Assembly: GCF_032854445.1 (NCBI RefSeq)
Contig: NC_088305.1
Location: forward strand, 28,978,628 to 29,042,627
Reading direction: 5' to 3'
Origin: Liolophura sinensis
Lineage: Eukaryota; Mollusca; Polyplacophora; Chitonida; Chitonidae
DNA: 64,000 nt
This document shows positions 43,190 through 56,100 of this stretch, piece by piece. The notes below the pieces were generated by a model that was given only the letters and a program-made list of their open reading frames with translations, had not been told where the DNA came from and made no database searches. A program made the position numbers and the translations under genes. Position 1 is the first letter of the stretch; every line of letters starts with the position of its first letter.

Positions 43190-44700
43190 TCCAGACGTTG
43201 ATGATAATATGCATGATAATACGACAGGGGGGGATTCATGGTGAAAGTGAAGCAGTGAACAGTTATGAACGGTTTTAGAAAAGACGCGATGAATGTTCCA
43301 CGCAAATGAATGAAATCAGTATCCAAATCATGTATATAAGTCGACGATAATCAAAATGTATCTCAGCTGCGCTTTGATTGCAACTGTTCATATACCGAAC
43401 GTTACGATCTAATTCAACACGATGAATAGACTGTCCCTAGCCCCGGGTTGAGCGGAATTAAACACAACCATGACGCAGAGTGCCAGAGATTCTGGACGCC
43501 CTGTTCATATTTACTTACAAGAAAATTATACTCGCTGTAAAATTTAAGAAACTTGGAGTGAAGGCGTTTAATGGAATAACCTTGGCACACTAGTTTTTGC
43601 AGTAATAACTTGTGACGTTCATTGAAATCGTCAAAACTGACAGGATCTAACAAATGCTACAAGGCGAGATATGTACGCGCCATACACAGGACCCTTCGGT
43701 ATATTGCCGTTCAAGTAAGGGTGGTTCACATTGTCTAAACTGAAGCTATCCCTCTTGTCGTAAATTCTGCAAGAAAGGAAACCTTCTGTGGTTTTCTTTT
43801 AAATCCAGCGAAGGTTGGAAAATAGTTCTCACAGCCTTTTCTGTATATGGATTGTTGAAAAGCCAGTAGTGGCATTCATATAACAGGTATAGGTTAGCCA
43901 AAAGGGGGCACAAATTGAACCCACCGGAGTACCTGTACACTGTTGATATATAGGTTTCCCCGAATTTCACACACCTTATTAATGAAAAACTCAAACAACT
44001 CAATGAACAGAGAAGCATACCATGGATGGTAACCCTTATAACGTAGTGGACCTGAAGAAGGCTTTGTAGGCTTTGACGTTAATGTAGCGCTGACCAGTTT
44101 TATTGAATACCGATGCAATTAGTGATGAAATTTTATCTATTAAATATATGTTAGGAATAGCAGTATAGAGAGTAGAGAAATCCCAAAAAGAGATATCCAT
44201 TGTACGGTACGTGTATCTGAGCGTCTACTTCCTCTGTGAGATGTTTGGAGTGTTTAGGAATCCACACGCCTGCTTTTTTTAAAATTGCACAACAGTACCT
44301 TTTCCAAAATGACTGCACTTCTTGTAGTAGTGCCTTCGTTAAGACACTAGATACACGTTTGGAGGTACAGCTCCTCGACCCCGCAATAAAGCGCGCTTTG
44401 CGTGGGAATGTATGGTTTTTTGGGAATTGAATAAAGTTGTGACATCGGTGTAAGGGAAATGTACGGATTATACTCATCTGTATGAGCATGGACGACAATA
44501 GTTCCTCCAGAGTATAGGTCGTTATCGAATACGTTGATGTTGCCGCAGTTGCTGTAGTGACATTAAGCTCCTCTTCAAGAACCTGACTGTAATAATTCTC
44601 GCAGATAAATATATTATTAGGAGCTTTGTCTGCATAAACAATAACGAATTTTTTTCTGAAGGCCGTCAAGTACCCTTTGCACGGCAGGATCCTTCAGAAT
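43190..44700 (-). mobile_element. Penelope-like element RT remnant, second copy
   Basis: In element order: KKFVIVYADKAPNNIFI, FPRKARFIAGSRSCTSK then SSVLTKALLQEVQSFW, a broken FNLCPLLANLYLLYE (after the lost IPMGTNC box), and the C-terminal VCQGYSIKRLHSKFLKFY. Several frames are needed. Same family as 22.2-23.5 kb, opposite strand. Confidence 0.8.
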
Positions 44701-44769
44701 TAGCGGCTTAACTGTCACATGAGCATTAGTATTGATAAGGTATATTGCATAGCTCAAGCCAGGTGTCAA

Positions 44770-45140
44770 GTGAGTGAGTGAGTGAGTGCTTGGGGTTTAA
44801 CGTCGTACTCAACAATTTTTCAGTCATATGACGACGAAGGAATCATTAGGGTGCATGTACGTATAATGTGCCTCCTTGTTGCAGGACGGATTTCCACCGC
44901 TCTTTTATTTAGTGCTGCTTCACTGAGACGACTTACCGAAGGCAAGTAAGGCGCCCCGCCCGAGCCATTATACTGATACGGGTCAACCAGTCGTTGCACT
45001 ATCCCCTTCATGCTGAACGCCAAGCGAGGAAGTTACAACTTCCTCTTTTAAAGTCTTAGGTGTGACTCGATCAAGGATTGATCTTGGATCTACCGGTCCC
45101 GAAGCGGACGCTCTACCAACTGTGCTATCCGGGCCGGTCC
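44770..45140 (-). mobile_element. SINE family B, full length with complete tRNA head
   Basis: (GAGT)n tail end at 44770. The inverted head ACGCTCTACCAACTGTGCTA (A box) and CCGGGCCGG are at the right end. This is the best family B reference in the window. Confidence 0.92.
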
Positions 45141-45776
45141 AGGTGTCAAGGACTGGAGGTTATACCTTCTCCCATTTAGATCATTTCCTGCAAAGTTTCC
45201 AAGCGCCGCAAGGGCAACTTACTCTCAGATTGAGCTTTTACATTTCTGTTTCTTGGCTCTCTATACTCCGGACCCCTCGCAAGCAGACTTCGAAGGTCAT
45301 CATCGTTTACAATATTACGGTTACCAGTGATGACATATTTACATATTTAATTGCAAGTAAAGTCCGACGATTCACAGTCCCATCTGTAACAACCAGAGGT
45401 TCAAACTCTAACTGCTTAAGTGTAAAAAAATATCTTTGGAAGCGATTGGTTTAGTATATTGGTAGGAAATAAATGGGTACTCTTATGTTGAAACAATTCA
45501 GCACGGCACTTTGAACCTCTAGGGCCGAATTAAAAACCCATTCACAATGCTCAGTTTTTGGTACCGGCAGTTGAATTTTAGACATATTTGTCTTGAGATA
45601 ACATTGATAAGGTGGACAAAATTTCTAAAAGCGAAAAATAAGCTTAAAGACTGTATATTAAATTCTGACTTAAGTCAGAAATGGTTTTGTGGAATTGGCC
45701 TCTGGTTCATACTACCGCTGATTCTGGTTTAAATCACACTCTTTGTTTAATAGGCCCATTTCATGTATCATCTATG
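45141..45776. other. Intergenic, nothing recognised
   Basis: Short open frames only. Confidence 0.45.
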
Positions 45777-46292
45777 GCAGGTTATTATAAATGTTAAGGC
45801 ATGATATTATAAATGTTAAGGCAGGTTATTATAAATGTTAAGGCAGGATATTATAAATGTTAAGGCAGGTTACAATAAATGTTAAGGCAGGTTATTATAA
45901 ATGTTAAGGCAGGTTATTATAAATGTTAAGGCATGATATTATAAGTGTTAAGCCAGGTTATTACAAATGTTCAGGCAGGTTATTATAAATATTAAGGCAG
46001 GTTATTATAAATGTTAAGGCAGGATATTATAAATGTTAAGGCAGGTTGTTATAAATGTTAAGCCAGGTTATTATAAATGTTAAGCCAGGTTATTATAAAT
46101 GTTATGGCAGGTTATTATAAATGTTAAGGCAGCATATTATAAATGTTCAGGCAGGTTGTTATAAATGTTAAGCCAGGCTATTATAAATGTTAAGGCAGGT
46201 TATTATAAATGTTAACGCAGGTTATTATAAATGTTAAGGCAGGTTGTTATAAATGTTAAGGCAGGTTGTTATAAATGTTAAGGCAGGTTATT
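45777..46292. repeat. 22-bp minisatellite, about 23 copies
   Basis: Unit GTTATTATAAATGTTAAGGC plus AG, with point variants (gttgttat, taagcc, ttcagg). Confidence 0.95.
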
Positions 46293-46989
46293 TCAAGAGC
46301 CCACAAACAAGATTAAACCAAAAACAAGGCAAAATCCATGATTTATCCGTATAAAACTTTCTTCTCTTATTCAAAACACAAATTTCATTAAACATTTTTT
46401 TTTACAAACACTGTATACAATTTACAAAAGATATACAAAACCACAGATCCATAATTTACATAAAATACAAGGAGTTGTACAAATATTATATTCACAGAAA
46501 CGCAATCACTATTATAGCTTTGACAAATAATTTATCAGGTAGCTGTGAATTCTTCACCCTATTCTTGAGAGATTCCAAACGCCAACAACAACAACATGTG
46601 TTCAGATAATACTTATACAGGCATATATTACAGGTTACATGTCCTGAACCAATCGTCAGTGTGTAAGTGGTTGGTCGTGTGCAGTGTTAATGAGCCCACA
46701 AACCCATGACGTAGTACACACCAATTGCAACGTCAGAACTAGAGACTTGCTACATGAAGACAGTTTATGGGGCTGCTTTTCTGCGTGGTCTGTGTTTTAT
46801 TTCACTTCAAGAATATGCACAGAAGCTCAGATAAAAACTTCTTATGCTAAAAGAACAAAGTTCCAACCTGAGTACGAACATAACTTGAATATTTTCTGTA
46901 GTCAGTCCTTGAGGTTAGTGCTGTAAGATTAAACATGTGCATAGAGAAAACAACAGAGGAGACAGACTGGAATTGATTTTGTGTAAGTC
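46293..46989. other. AT-rich, unassigned
   Basis: Rich in ACAAA/TACAA on the + strand. It may belong to the 3' side of the ABCB1-type transcript, but no signal decides this. Confidence 0.3.
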
Positions 46990-47475
46990 CCCATGGAACA
47001 TGGCATGTACACAGTTTACAATACAAGAACCCTGGTATCTCAGAATTACAGCTACATGCAAAGAACAAAACAGAACCTTTGTTTAAGTATCCATGGAACA
47101 TGGTATGTACACAGTTTACAATGCAAGAACTCTGGCATCTCAGAATTACATTTACACACAAAGAACAAAACAGAACCTTTGTTTAAGTATCCATGGAACA
47201 TGGTATGTACACAGTTTACAATACAAGAACTCTGGCATCTCAGAATTACAGCTACACACAAAGAACAAAACAGAACCTTTGTTTAAGTATTCATGGAACA
47301 TGATATGTACACAGTTTACAATGCAAGAACCCTGGCATCTCAGAATTACAGCTACACGCAAAGAACAAAACCTTTGTTTAAGTATCCATGGAACATGGCA
47401 TGTACACAGTTTACAACACAAGAACCCTGGCATCTCAGAATTAAAGGTACACGCAAAGAACAAAACAGAACCTCA
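46990..47475. repeat. About 100-bp tandem repeat, 5 copies
   Basis: Each unit begins CCATGGAACATGGTATGTAC and ends AACCTTTGTTTAAGTATC. Open frames on both strands come from the repeat. Confidence 0.92.
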
Positions 47476-49200
47476 AGAATATGAAAGCTTTACAGACCAT
47501 TTATAAATTACAAGCCCTTGAGCTTAATTGCTTGGATAAAGAAAATCATAACATAAACATAAAAAATACCAAAAAAGGTTGAAAAAGTAGGCATAAGCCA
47601 ACAATACAAAACAAACAGAAATAGATACATGGAAAAAAACACCCAATATGTACCGATCCACTAATAAAACAAGACATTCTGGCAAGACAATTTTAATTTT
47701 ACATCTCAAATATAAGAAAAATCAAGAACTGGTAAATTAAAGTCATTATTACACATTACATGTATATAATCACACATAACTCCATCAAAAATATTACAAA
47801 ACATTTTGGTACTATATATATACACATGTATACATACACATTTACACATCAAAATTAAACTACATACATCTATATACAAGTAACAGATACGTTTTGGATT
47901 TCGATGAGTACCAAATTCATCATACAAATAACATATGTCTTGAGCAGTCAATGATCGGGCATACCTAAAACACCTAAACATGACCGAAAGTCAGATTATA
48001 ATGCAGAAATCTTTGTACGTGGCACAGCAAAATCTTTGTCCAAGAATTGAACAACAACAATGCTGCGCACAAAATATGTTTACTGTAACCCCTGATGAAC
48101 ATGTACACACAATGATCAGCTGGCTTCACTTGGAAAATGAAATCAAAAATATGGTTAACACAGTTAATAATTTATGGCATGGTGTGTGGGTACATTTGTT
48201 TTTAAAGACTGAAAGTTCCGCTGTAGGTAAAACCTGTTACTTCCTGCAACATTGTGCAAAAAATATTATTTATTTATCCTTTCTTTACTACTGACCATTT
48301 AAACATGGCCTTTCTCCTCATAAATGCTCCAAAAAGGGTGACTGCAAAATTATTTCAAATGAGTCATTGAAAGATATACATTAACTTTTAAATGGTACAT
48401 ACTGACACGCATCTTAACAATAGTTAATCATAAGTTTGCACTCATCTCCATTTGATCCTTATCCTATGGTCACTATAATTAACCCTTTTCTTTCTATTCA
48501 GGGGTTTCGTTAATTATTTTAACACTTTTTTTTTCCTCATTTTGATTTAATTTATGGCATGGTTCCGTATGATTCCTTCCCCTATGATGGCTATCATAAG
48601 TTATTTGAAGGTGGTTTGAACCCACATCTCATGAGAGGTTAGCACATTAATGACTCGGCCACAGCCCAGATGTATAAGATGGATGATAAATGCATTTGTT
48701 TGAATGAATATATTCCCTGATTAAAGAACAGGCGCCAGTTTAACGAAGCTCACTTAGCTAAGTGTGACCTTAACTACCACGACGACATATGTTGTAGAGA
48801 TATAAAGTGTACTTAGACAAGGGCAACTTTATGCTAAGTCAGTTTCATGAAACCGGCCCCAGTATATTATGACTTTAATTATATTAATTACATTATTAAA
48901 GTATAACTGTACACAGATGGCAGCACATGTAGGATCAAGCTGTTCCTTGAGAGCAGAGGGGACAATCATATAACCTATTATCACGCCAGGGCTACTCTCA
49001 TAGGCCCCAAAAATATTTAACTTTGACATAAATATCCCCAGTTATAGTATCAGATAGTCTATCAAACATTCTGGGTCGATATTTACAAATATTATTATAT
49101 AATATAGAGTGCACTTGCTCCAATTACTATCATCAAGTACACATACTGATATTCTTTGATGAGACATATGTGCTAGCTTCACAAACACTAAGCATGAGGG
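47476..49200. other. Intergenic, nothing recognised
   Basis: No exon or repeat family recognised. Confidence 0.4.
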
Positions 49201-49202
49201 GT

Positions 49203-49560
49203 CCACACTGTTAACTGCCTCATTGGGGTTCATGAACCAGGGGATTTACAATGAGGTCCACTTGTCCCCCTACACACAGCATGAGGTGTCCACTCTGACA
49301 ACTGCTTCACTAGGGTACATGAACCAGGGGATTTACAGTGAGGTCCACTTGTCCCCCTACACACAGCATGAGGTGTCCACTCTGATAACTGCTTCACTAG
49401 GGTACATGCACCAGGGGATTTACAATGAGGTCCACTTGTCCCCCTACACACAGCATGAGGTGTCCACTCTGATAACTGCTTCACTAGGGTACATGCACCA
49501 GGGGATTTACACTGAGGTCCACTTGTCACCGCATGGACAGCACGAGGTGTCCACCCTGAT
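49203..49560. repeat. 87-bp tandem repeat, about 4 copies, 3' of the ABCB1-type gene
   Basis: CATGAACC/CATGCACC recurs at 49231, 49318, 49405 and 49492. 87 is 29 codons, so both strands stay open. It lies about 350 bp beyond the ABCB stop and may be in its 3' UTR. Confidence 0.92.
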
Positions 49561-49913
49561 AACAGCACTACTGGGGGTAACTCTGGTTATGTCTGGCCTC
49601 TGAGAATCCATTTTACACAGGCATGAGGTGATCAGACTCACACAGGGGCCCTTTGCAATCTCCCATCAGTACCGATAGGCAATGTTCACACTGATGAACA
49701 TCTGACATCACCGATAGGGATTGATCCACAATGATATTTTCACTGGGGGGTCCGTTTTCCATCTTCATATAGGGGTTACAGGATAATGGGGTCTACATTT
49801 TCACGGAGGTCAATCTGATGTGAGAACGGCAATAGTAAGTTATATTCAGATTCTTTCAAACTGATATCAGCACTGAAAGTGTCCATGGGTGTTCACGTTG
49901 TCCCATACCTGTA

Positions 49914-50144
49914 TCAGTTACCCAGACTCGCCCTGGACTTGCGTTTCTGGGACACTACGTGTGTGTTATTCAACGCATAGTAGACGCCCTTTCGCACCAT
50001 CAGCTGCTGGTGAGATCCTTGCTCTACAATTCGACCTTGATTTATCACAGCTATACGATCCGCGTTTTGGATCGTCGAAAGTCGATGAGCTATCACAATA
50101 CAAGTGCGACCTTCTCGGGCTTTGTCCAAAGCCTCCTGGACAAC
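49914..50144 (-). CDS. ABCB1: ABCB1-type exon, last (H-loop, stop)
   Basis: TCCTCAG acceptor, [38 protein letters not shown], stop TGA. 77 codons, phase 0. Confidence 0.94.
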   Translation of the reverse strand, partial: VVQEALDKAREGRTCIVIAHRLSTIQNADRIAVINQGRIVEQGSHQQLMVRKGVYYALNNTHVVSQKRKSRASLGN

Positions 50145-53100
50145 CTGAGGAGAGAAAAAAAGAAATTATCTTAAAAACCTTTCACATTTCTATTCAAGAT
50201 TTCAACCTCAATCCAAGAAACTCTCATTCCACAGCCTAAATACCGGAACTCAAGCTCCATTATACAACAGGCAAATCAGAGCTTGTAATCCTGAAGTGAT
50301 TAGTGTCAATGGTTAATTAAAAGTTTCACCCATAGTTTTTCAACTATTTATTTCAATGGACTTTTATGTTATACTTCAGAACATTTTGGTGGGAGGAAAC
50401 TTTTTTCCAACATTATAAAATTTTCCCATTTGATACTGTGTGAGATACATGCACAATGAAGGCACCGAGCTTCCAATGCCCTTTATCAATTTGTGTGCAT
50501 GTATGACCTGGAGTCTGCAGAAGACAGACTGTTCCAAGATTTTTTTTACCTTTCTATTTTATATTTCTTTATCCAAAAAATGATTCTGGTTTCACAAACT
50601 TACTCTCTCACTTTCCGAATCTAATGCTGAAGTTGCTTCATCTAGCAGTAAAATTTTGGGGTTTCGGACAAGAGCTCGAGCAATTGCCACTCGCTGCTTC
50701 TGTCCTCCACTGAGTTGTCCCCCTTTATCACCTGCCGGTGTATCATAACCCTGTAAAAATGTCCAGAATAAACAGATGAATGAATGAATGAATGAATGGC
50801 TTGCGGTTTAACGGCATACTTAACCATTTTTCACTGGTGTGTGTGTACATATACTGTGTCTTCTTGTGGCAGGATGACTCCATGCCGTTGAAGTACTTCC
50901 ACCACTAAAGAACCATGCCGAAGACATTAGACATGACCTCCCACCTAGTAACATTAAGACACCCTGTCGATCCTGTTTCCTTGCTCTAACCTCTCAGTTC
51001 TGAGCGCCGAGTGAGACAGTAGTAAGCATCAATTTACAAGTCTATGGTACAAGTCGACCCAGCTTTGATCCCGGCTGTCCCACCTTTGAGGCAGACTCTC
51101 TAAGTATTAGAGTCCATGCAGTCCAAATAAACAGATGAGCAAGATGGAACTCAAAGCATTTGTAGGTGAACCTAAACTTAACATATAACCCATCAGAATT
51201 ACACACCACTGATTCATTCTTCTCCTTTAGAAGTGTTTTAGGTGTCATGGATAGATTATCTCCCCTTAGTCCGTCTATGGTATCCCATAGGTTGTGAGTC
51301 ACTTGTCTTCACTTAAATTCTCCCTTCTCTAAAACGATATCCATATTGATGCCGAATTTCGAAAGTGGAGATTTGATTTCAACCGCCCCAGAGGCCAAAA
51401 AAATAAATATTCCTCAGGCTCGCTACACTGGCTCTGTAACCAAACTGGTTCGATGAGGAGTTCGTGAAAGTTTGCGAAAGGGTTAGTGGGCAGCCATGGA
51501 GGTCTTGGAAGACAGGGTTTGTTTATTTGATTGTGTTTGATGCCATACTAAAGAAAATTTAAATTACACAACAGTGGCCAGCATTAAGGAAACCCACAAC
51601 CATCAGCAGGTTGCTAACCGATGGAGATGGGATGGTTTAAGCCGAGATGTCAACACAACCAGCATCTCAGTATTTATATACTACACATATGCGTAGGAAA
51701 TTTCCATTTAGCTCAGTTCTGGATCTCAATGGTTAACAATCAGAGCTGGTTGCTGAGATGTCCAAGGTATAAAATCTTCAGCTATCCTGGACATGACAAA
51801 GACATCTATACTTGATTACCATAGGCAGACTCTGGATGAAGGAGTGGATGTTGGCCGCTCTGGCCGCTGCGATGATCTCGCTCATGTCCACCTGCCGAGA
51901 GTTGTCCCCGTATGCGATGTTGTCTGCAATGCTTCGGTCAAACAGCACCGGCTCCTGCGAGACGATTCCAATCTGTGAGCGCAGCCAGTTCAAGTTTAGA
52001 TCCGCGGCATCATGTCCGTCAAACAACTACAACAACAACAAAGTCATCAGAAGTCTTTCTAGAAAAGACAATGCATATGCAATCCAGTTTTAAGCCATAC
52101 TCAAAACATTTTTACCTGTACATGGTGGACAGCAGTCAGCAGACTGAATGAATTATTGGGGCTTACAGATAAACCGATATGCAGTTAGAAAAGATTTTTT
52201 TTTTTTTTTTTTTTTTTTTGATTGGTGTTTTACGCCGTACTCAAGAATATTTCACTTATACGACGGCGGCCAGCATTATGGTGGGTGGAAACCGGGCAGA
52301 GCCCGGGGGAAACCCACGACCATCCGCAGGTTGCTGGCAGACCTTCCCACTTACGGCCGGAGAGGAAGCCAGCATGAACTGGACTTGAACTCACAGCGAC
52401 CGCATTGGTGAGAGGCTCCTGGGCCATTACGCTGCGCTAGCGCGCTAACCGACTGAGCCAAGTTAGAAAAGATGCACTGCACCAAGTACTCCTCAGCTCT
52501 ATAATGACTGTTGTAAGAGTTAGTAGGCTTACAAAGGTATTGGAGGTAAAGGACAAACAACTTTGAAAAAATATGTCACGGTCAATGAGTTACCCAAACA
52601 ATCTTGAATAAAATGACCAAACAAAATGGATATAGCTCTTTCTACTAAAGTCCACAGGCATGTGTGTTGTATATTTGGTAAAACTGTCTTGCTACTAGCA
52701 TTTAATACAGTGAGTGTTTACAAAGAAACGGATAGACAAACAGCAGATGGACATTTCCAACTATGACAACAAAAACTACCTTTTCACAAACTCTAATGAC
52801 GGTCTAAACCAAGCAGTTCAGAGCTTTAGCCTAATGCTGACCACTCCAGTTTGTACTAATAAAAAAGTTGATCTATCTAAGTGCTGCTGCTGCTGCTACA
52901 AACAAAACTGATTTTTCTCATAATTTATCAACAAGGTTTGATTTGATTGGTGTTTTACTCTGTTCTCAAGAATGTTTCACTTATACGACAGCGGCAAGCA
53001 TTATGGTGGGTGGCAACCAGGAAGAGCCCGGGGGAAACACACGACCATCCACAGGTTGTTGGCAGACCATCCGCAGGTTGCTGGCAGACCTTCCCATGTA

Positions 53101-56100
53101 CGGCCCGAGAGAATAAGCCAGCATGAGCTGGACGTGAACTGACAGCGACGGCATTGTTGAGACTCCTGGGTCATTACGCTGTGCTAGCACGCTAACCAAC
53201 TGAGCCACTGAGGCCGCGTTAACAAGGAAGTAAATAACCGTTTGCATATATGTCGGGTATTTTTCATATTATGTTCAGATGTAAAATTATTTTATACATG
53301 TAGTTGCTAAAAGGCAATGTCAATCAGAAGATGCTGTGCGGGCATTTATTAATAAATCATTACACACAAGAAAATGTGTGAAATACACAAGTTGTCTCCC
53401 CTTACTTTGCCTCAGACCTTGCTTCTGGGTTGTAGGATAACTACATTAATATCACAAGCCACGTCATGAGGTAAACATGGGAACAATGTCAGAGCACCAA
53501 AAATACACAGCCCTTCGCAAGTGGAAAAGACTGGTAAAAGGGGAAAAGACTGATAAAAGGGGAAAATACAGGTAAAAAATAACCACACTTGCTAAATATC
53601 TCAAACACTTGACATTATTTTATGACATAGCACAGCTGTATATCTCACCACACTGCCTTTGATTGGATCATAAAACCTCTCCACCAGCTGAACGCTGGTG
53701 CTCTTGCCACAACCACTTGATCCCACAAGGGCAACCGTCTGTCCAGGGGTCACCTCAAGGTCAAAGCCTCGCAGCACACGGACATCCGGGCGAGTAGGGT
53801 AGCGAAAACGAACATCTGAGAAGGACAGGCGGCCAGAAAAATTCTCCTGTGGAGTAAGAGTGAAAAAGTTTTATATCTAGTAAACTAACGCAAAGTGATC
53901 CTCAAAAATATTGAATACCAGGGGCATCCACCATTATGGTGGGAAGAAACCAGGCCAAATTCCAGAGAAACCTACGAGCATACGAGGGGCACCCACCATT
54001 ATGGTGGGAAGAAACCAGGCCGAATTCCAGGGAAAGCCACGAGCATCCGCAAGTTGCGGTCAGACCGTACCACGTACGGCTGGAGAAGAAGACAACAACT
54101 TCCTTACCAGTGAGTTTCCTTCATCACTGTTGATATCAATCAGAGGTTGTCTGTCAAACAGACTGAAGAGTTTCCCCGCTGCCAGCTTTGCCTTGGTGAA
54201 GTCTGGTGCCAAAGAGTTGGTTCTTCCCACGGCCATGCCCGTGAAGATGATGGCGGCAAACACCCTGATAACACAAAAACACATAATGTTTAGTGCTTAA
54301 CTATTCTTACTTCACATGCTAAACCACTCTGAAGAGCCTATAATAAAAACTGATTGAATTACGGATGCTTTATAGATCAGAGGTGAACTTGGGGTATAGT
54401 GCATATTAAAATAGATGATGTGTACACCTTATCTATATCTCATTAGGTCTACATGAGACATACCCCCACACATGCATATACCTCATGTGTACATCACACA
54501 AGGGTGTGAATAGGGCGTACACCCCATGGTCACATCATCTATACCTCATGCTGCGGTGTGCACGAGGGGTACACCTCACGGTCACATCATTTATACCTCA
54601 CAGGGACTGAGGTGTGCATGAGGCATACACCCCATGGTCACATCATCTATACTTCACACTGAGGTGTGCACGAGGTGTACACCCCATGGTCACAGCATGT
54701 ATACCTCACACTGCGGTGTGCACGAGGCGTACACCCTATGGTCACATCATGTATACCTCACATTGAGGTGAGCATGAGGCATACACCCCATGGTCACGCC
54801 ATCCATACCTCACACTGAGGTGTGCATGAGGTGTACATCCCATGTACACCTCATCTATACCTCACATTGAGGTGTACCTCTCACTTGTAAAATGGTTCAC
54901 GCAGTATAGTGCCACTTAATGGATACAACTGAAGTGTGCACTCAAACACAAAGCCTATGGTAGTTTCTGTACAATTTGTCTACGTGATACCGGAAGAAGA
55001 CAAGCAGTAAGATATTACACTGTTTCCCATGAAATATCAGGGCTTTTATGATAATAATGGCATCTTTCTTTACAGGAGTGATAATTTCCATCAATTTCCA
55101 AAATCTACGGATTGAAAAAGTATCTTTTCCAGCAGCTATAATTTCTTTCACTATCCAAAATTATGGTTTGAAGAAGCACTTTTTTTTTCAAGAATCATGC
55201 ATCATCTTTTAAATTTACAAATTGAAAAGCCAGTTTTTTCCAGACATTTTAATTACTATCATATTCCAAATTTACAGATCGAAAATTTTCCAGGTGTTTC
55301 ACAAATTCATACTTTTTTGAAAACTGCCAATTTCAAAAATCATTTTTTTCCAGGAAGAACAGCCATTCCAATTACAGATGGAAATATAGGGGTTTTTTTT
55401 TTGTTTTTTTACAGCTGTGACAGCTTCCATTATTTTCCCCAACTAGAGATAATCCACATGTATACTACTATCACATGTGACATTACCTGAAAACATTAAA
55501 GAATTGCATCTCTCCATGCTGTACCAGATAGGCTCCATAGCTGAATGCTGCTGCATAGGCAAAGTACATGACGCTCTGGGTGAACCCATATGTAAGCCCA
55601 TACAGCTGAGCTCGCTTCTGCGCTTTCCTGAAATACAAAAGTTATAAAAAGTACTGAAATGATATCAAATATGTAACTTAGATCAGAAGATCAAAAAGTA
55701 TATTAGATGCCAATACATATATAAAATGAACCAGATGTTCTTTTTAGAGACATAAAGTAGTCTATGTTTACAGGCTGTCACTCCATTTTACTTTATTTGG
55801 AGGGAATTTCACATCCTAAATAATTCCCATAGTTCGACTTTTCCAATATTTATCACATCTGTAAGGTGTTAAAGCCTTATTCCTTCATTCATTCATTCCT
55901 TCAACATTTGTACATCATTAGCAGATTTCAATCAGAAGTTTCAGTCTATCATTTTTATAGCGTGGTCATGATGTTTCAAAGTTCGAAATTATACCTCCGT
56001 TATCTATACACATGACAAAAGATGTATGAAATTGGATGACAAGGCACAAACTAAATCAGACGATAACACACAAGTATATTCAATGCGCACAGACCTATCC

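Noticed and set aside
47093-47506. 137-codon open frame of repeated residues
   Set aside because: Product of the 100-bp tandem array; frames are open on both strands and no splice or domain evidence exists.
49223-49603. 126-codon open frame
   Set aside because: Explained by the 87-bp array (29 codons per unit).
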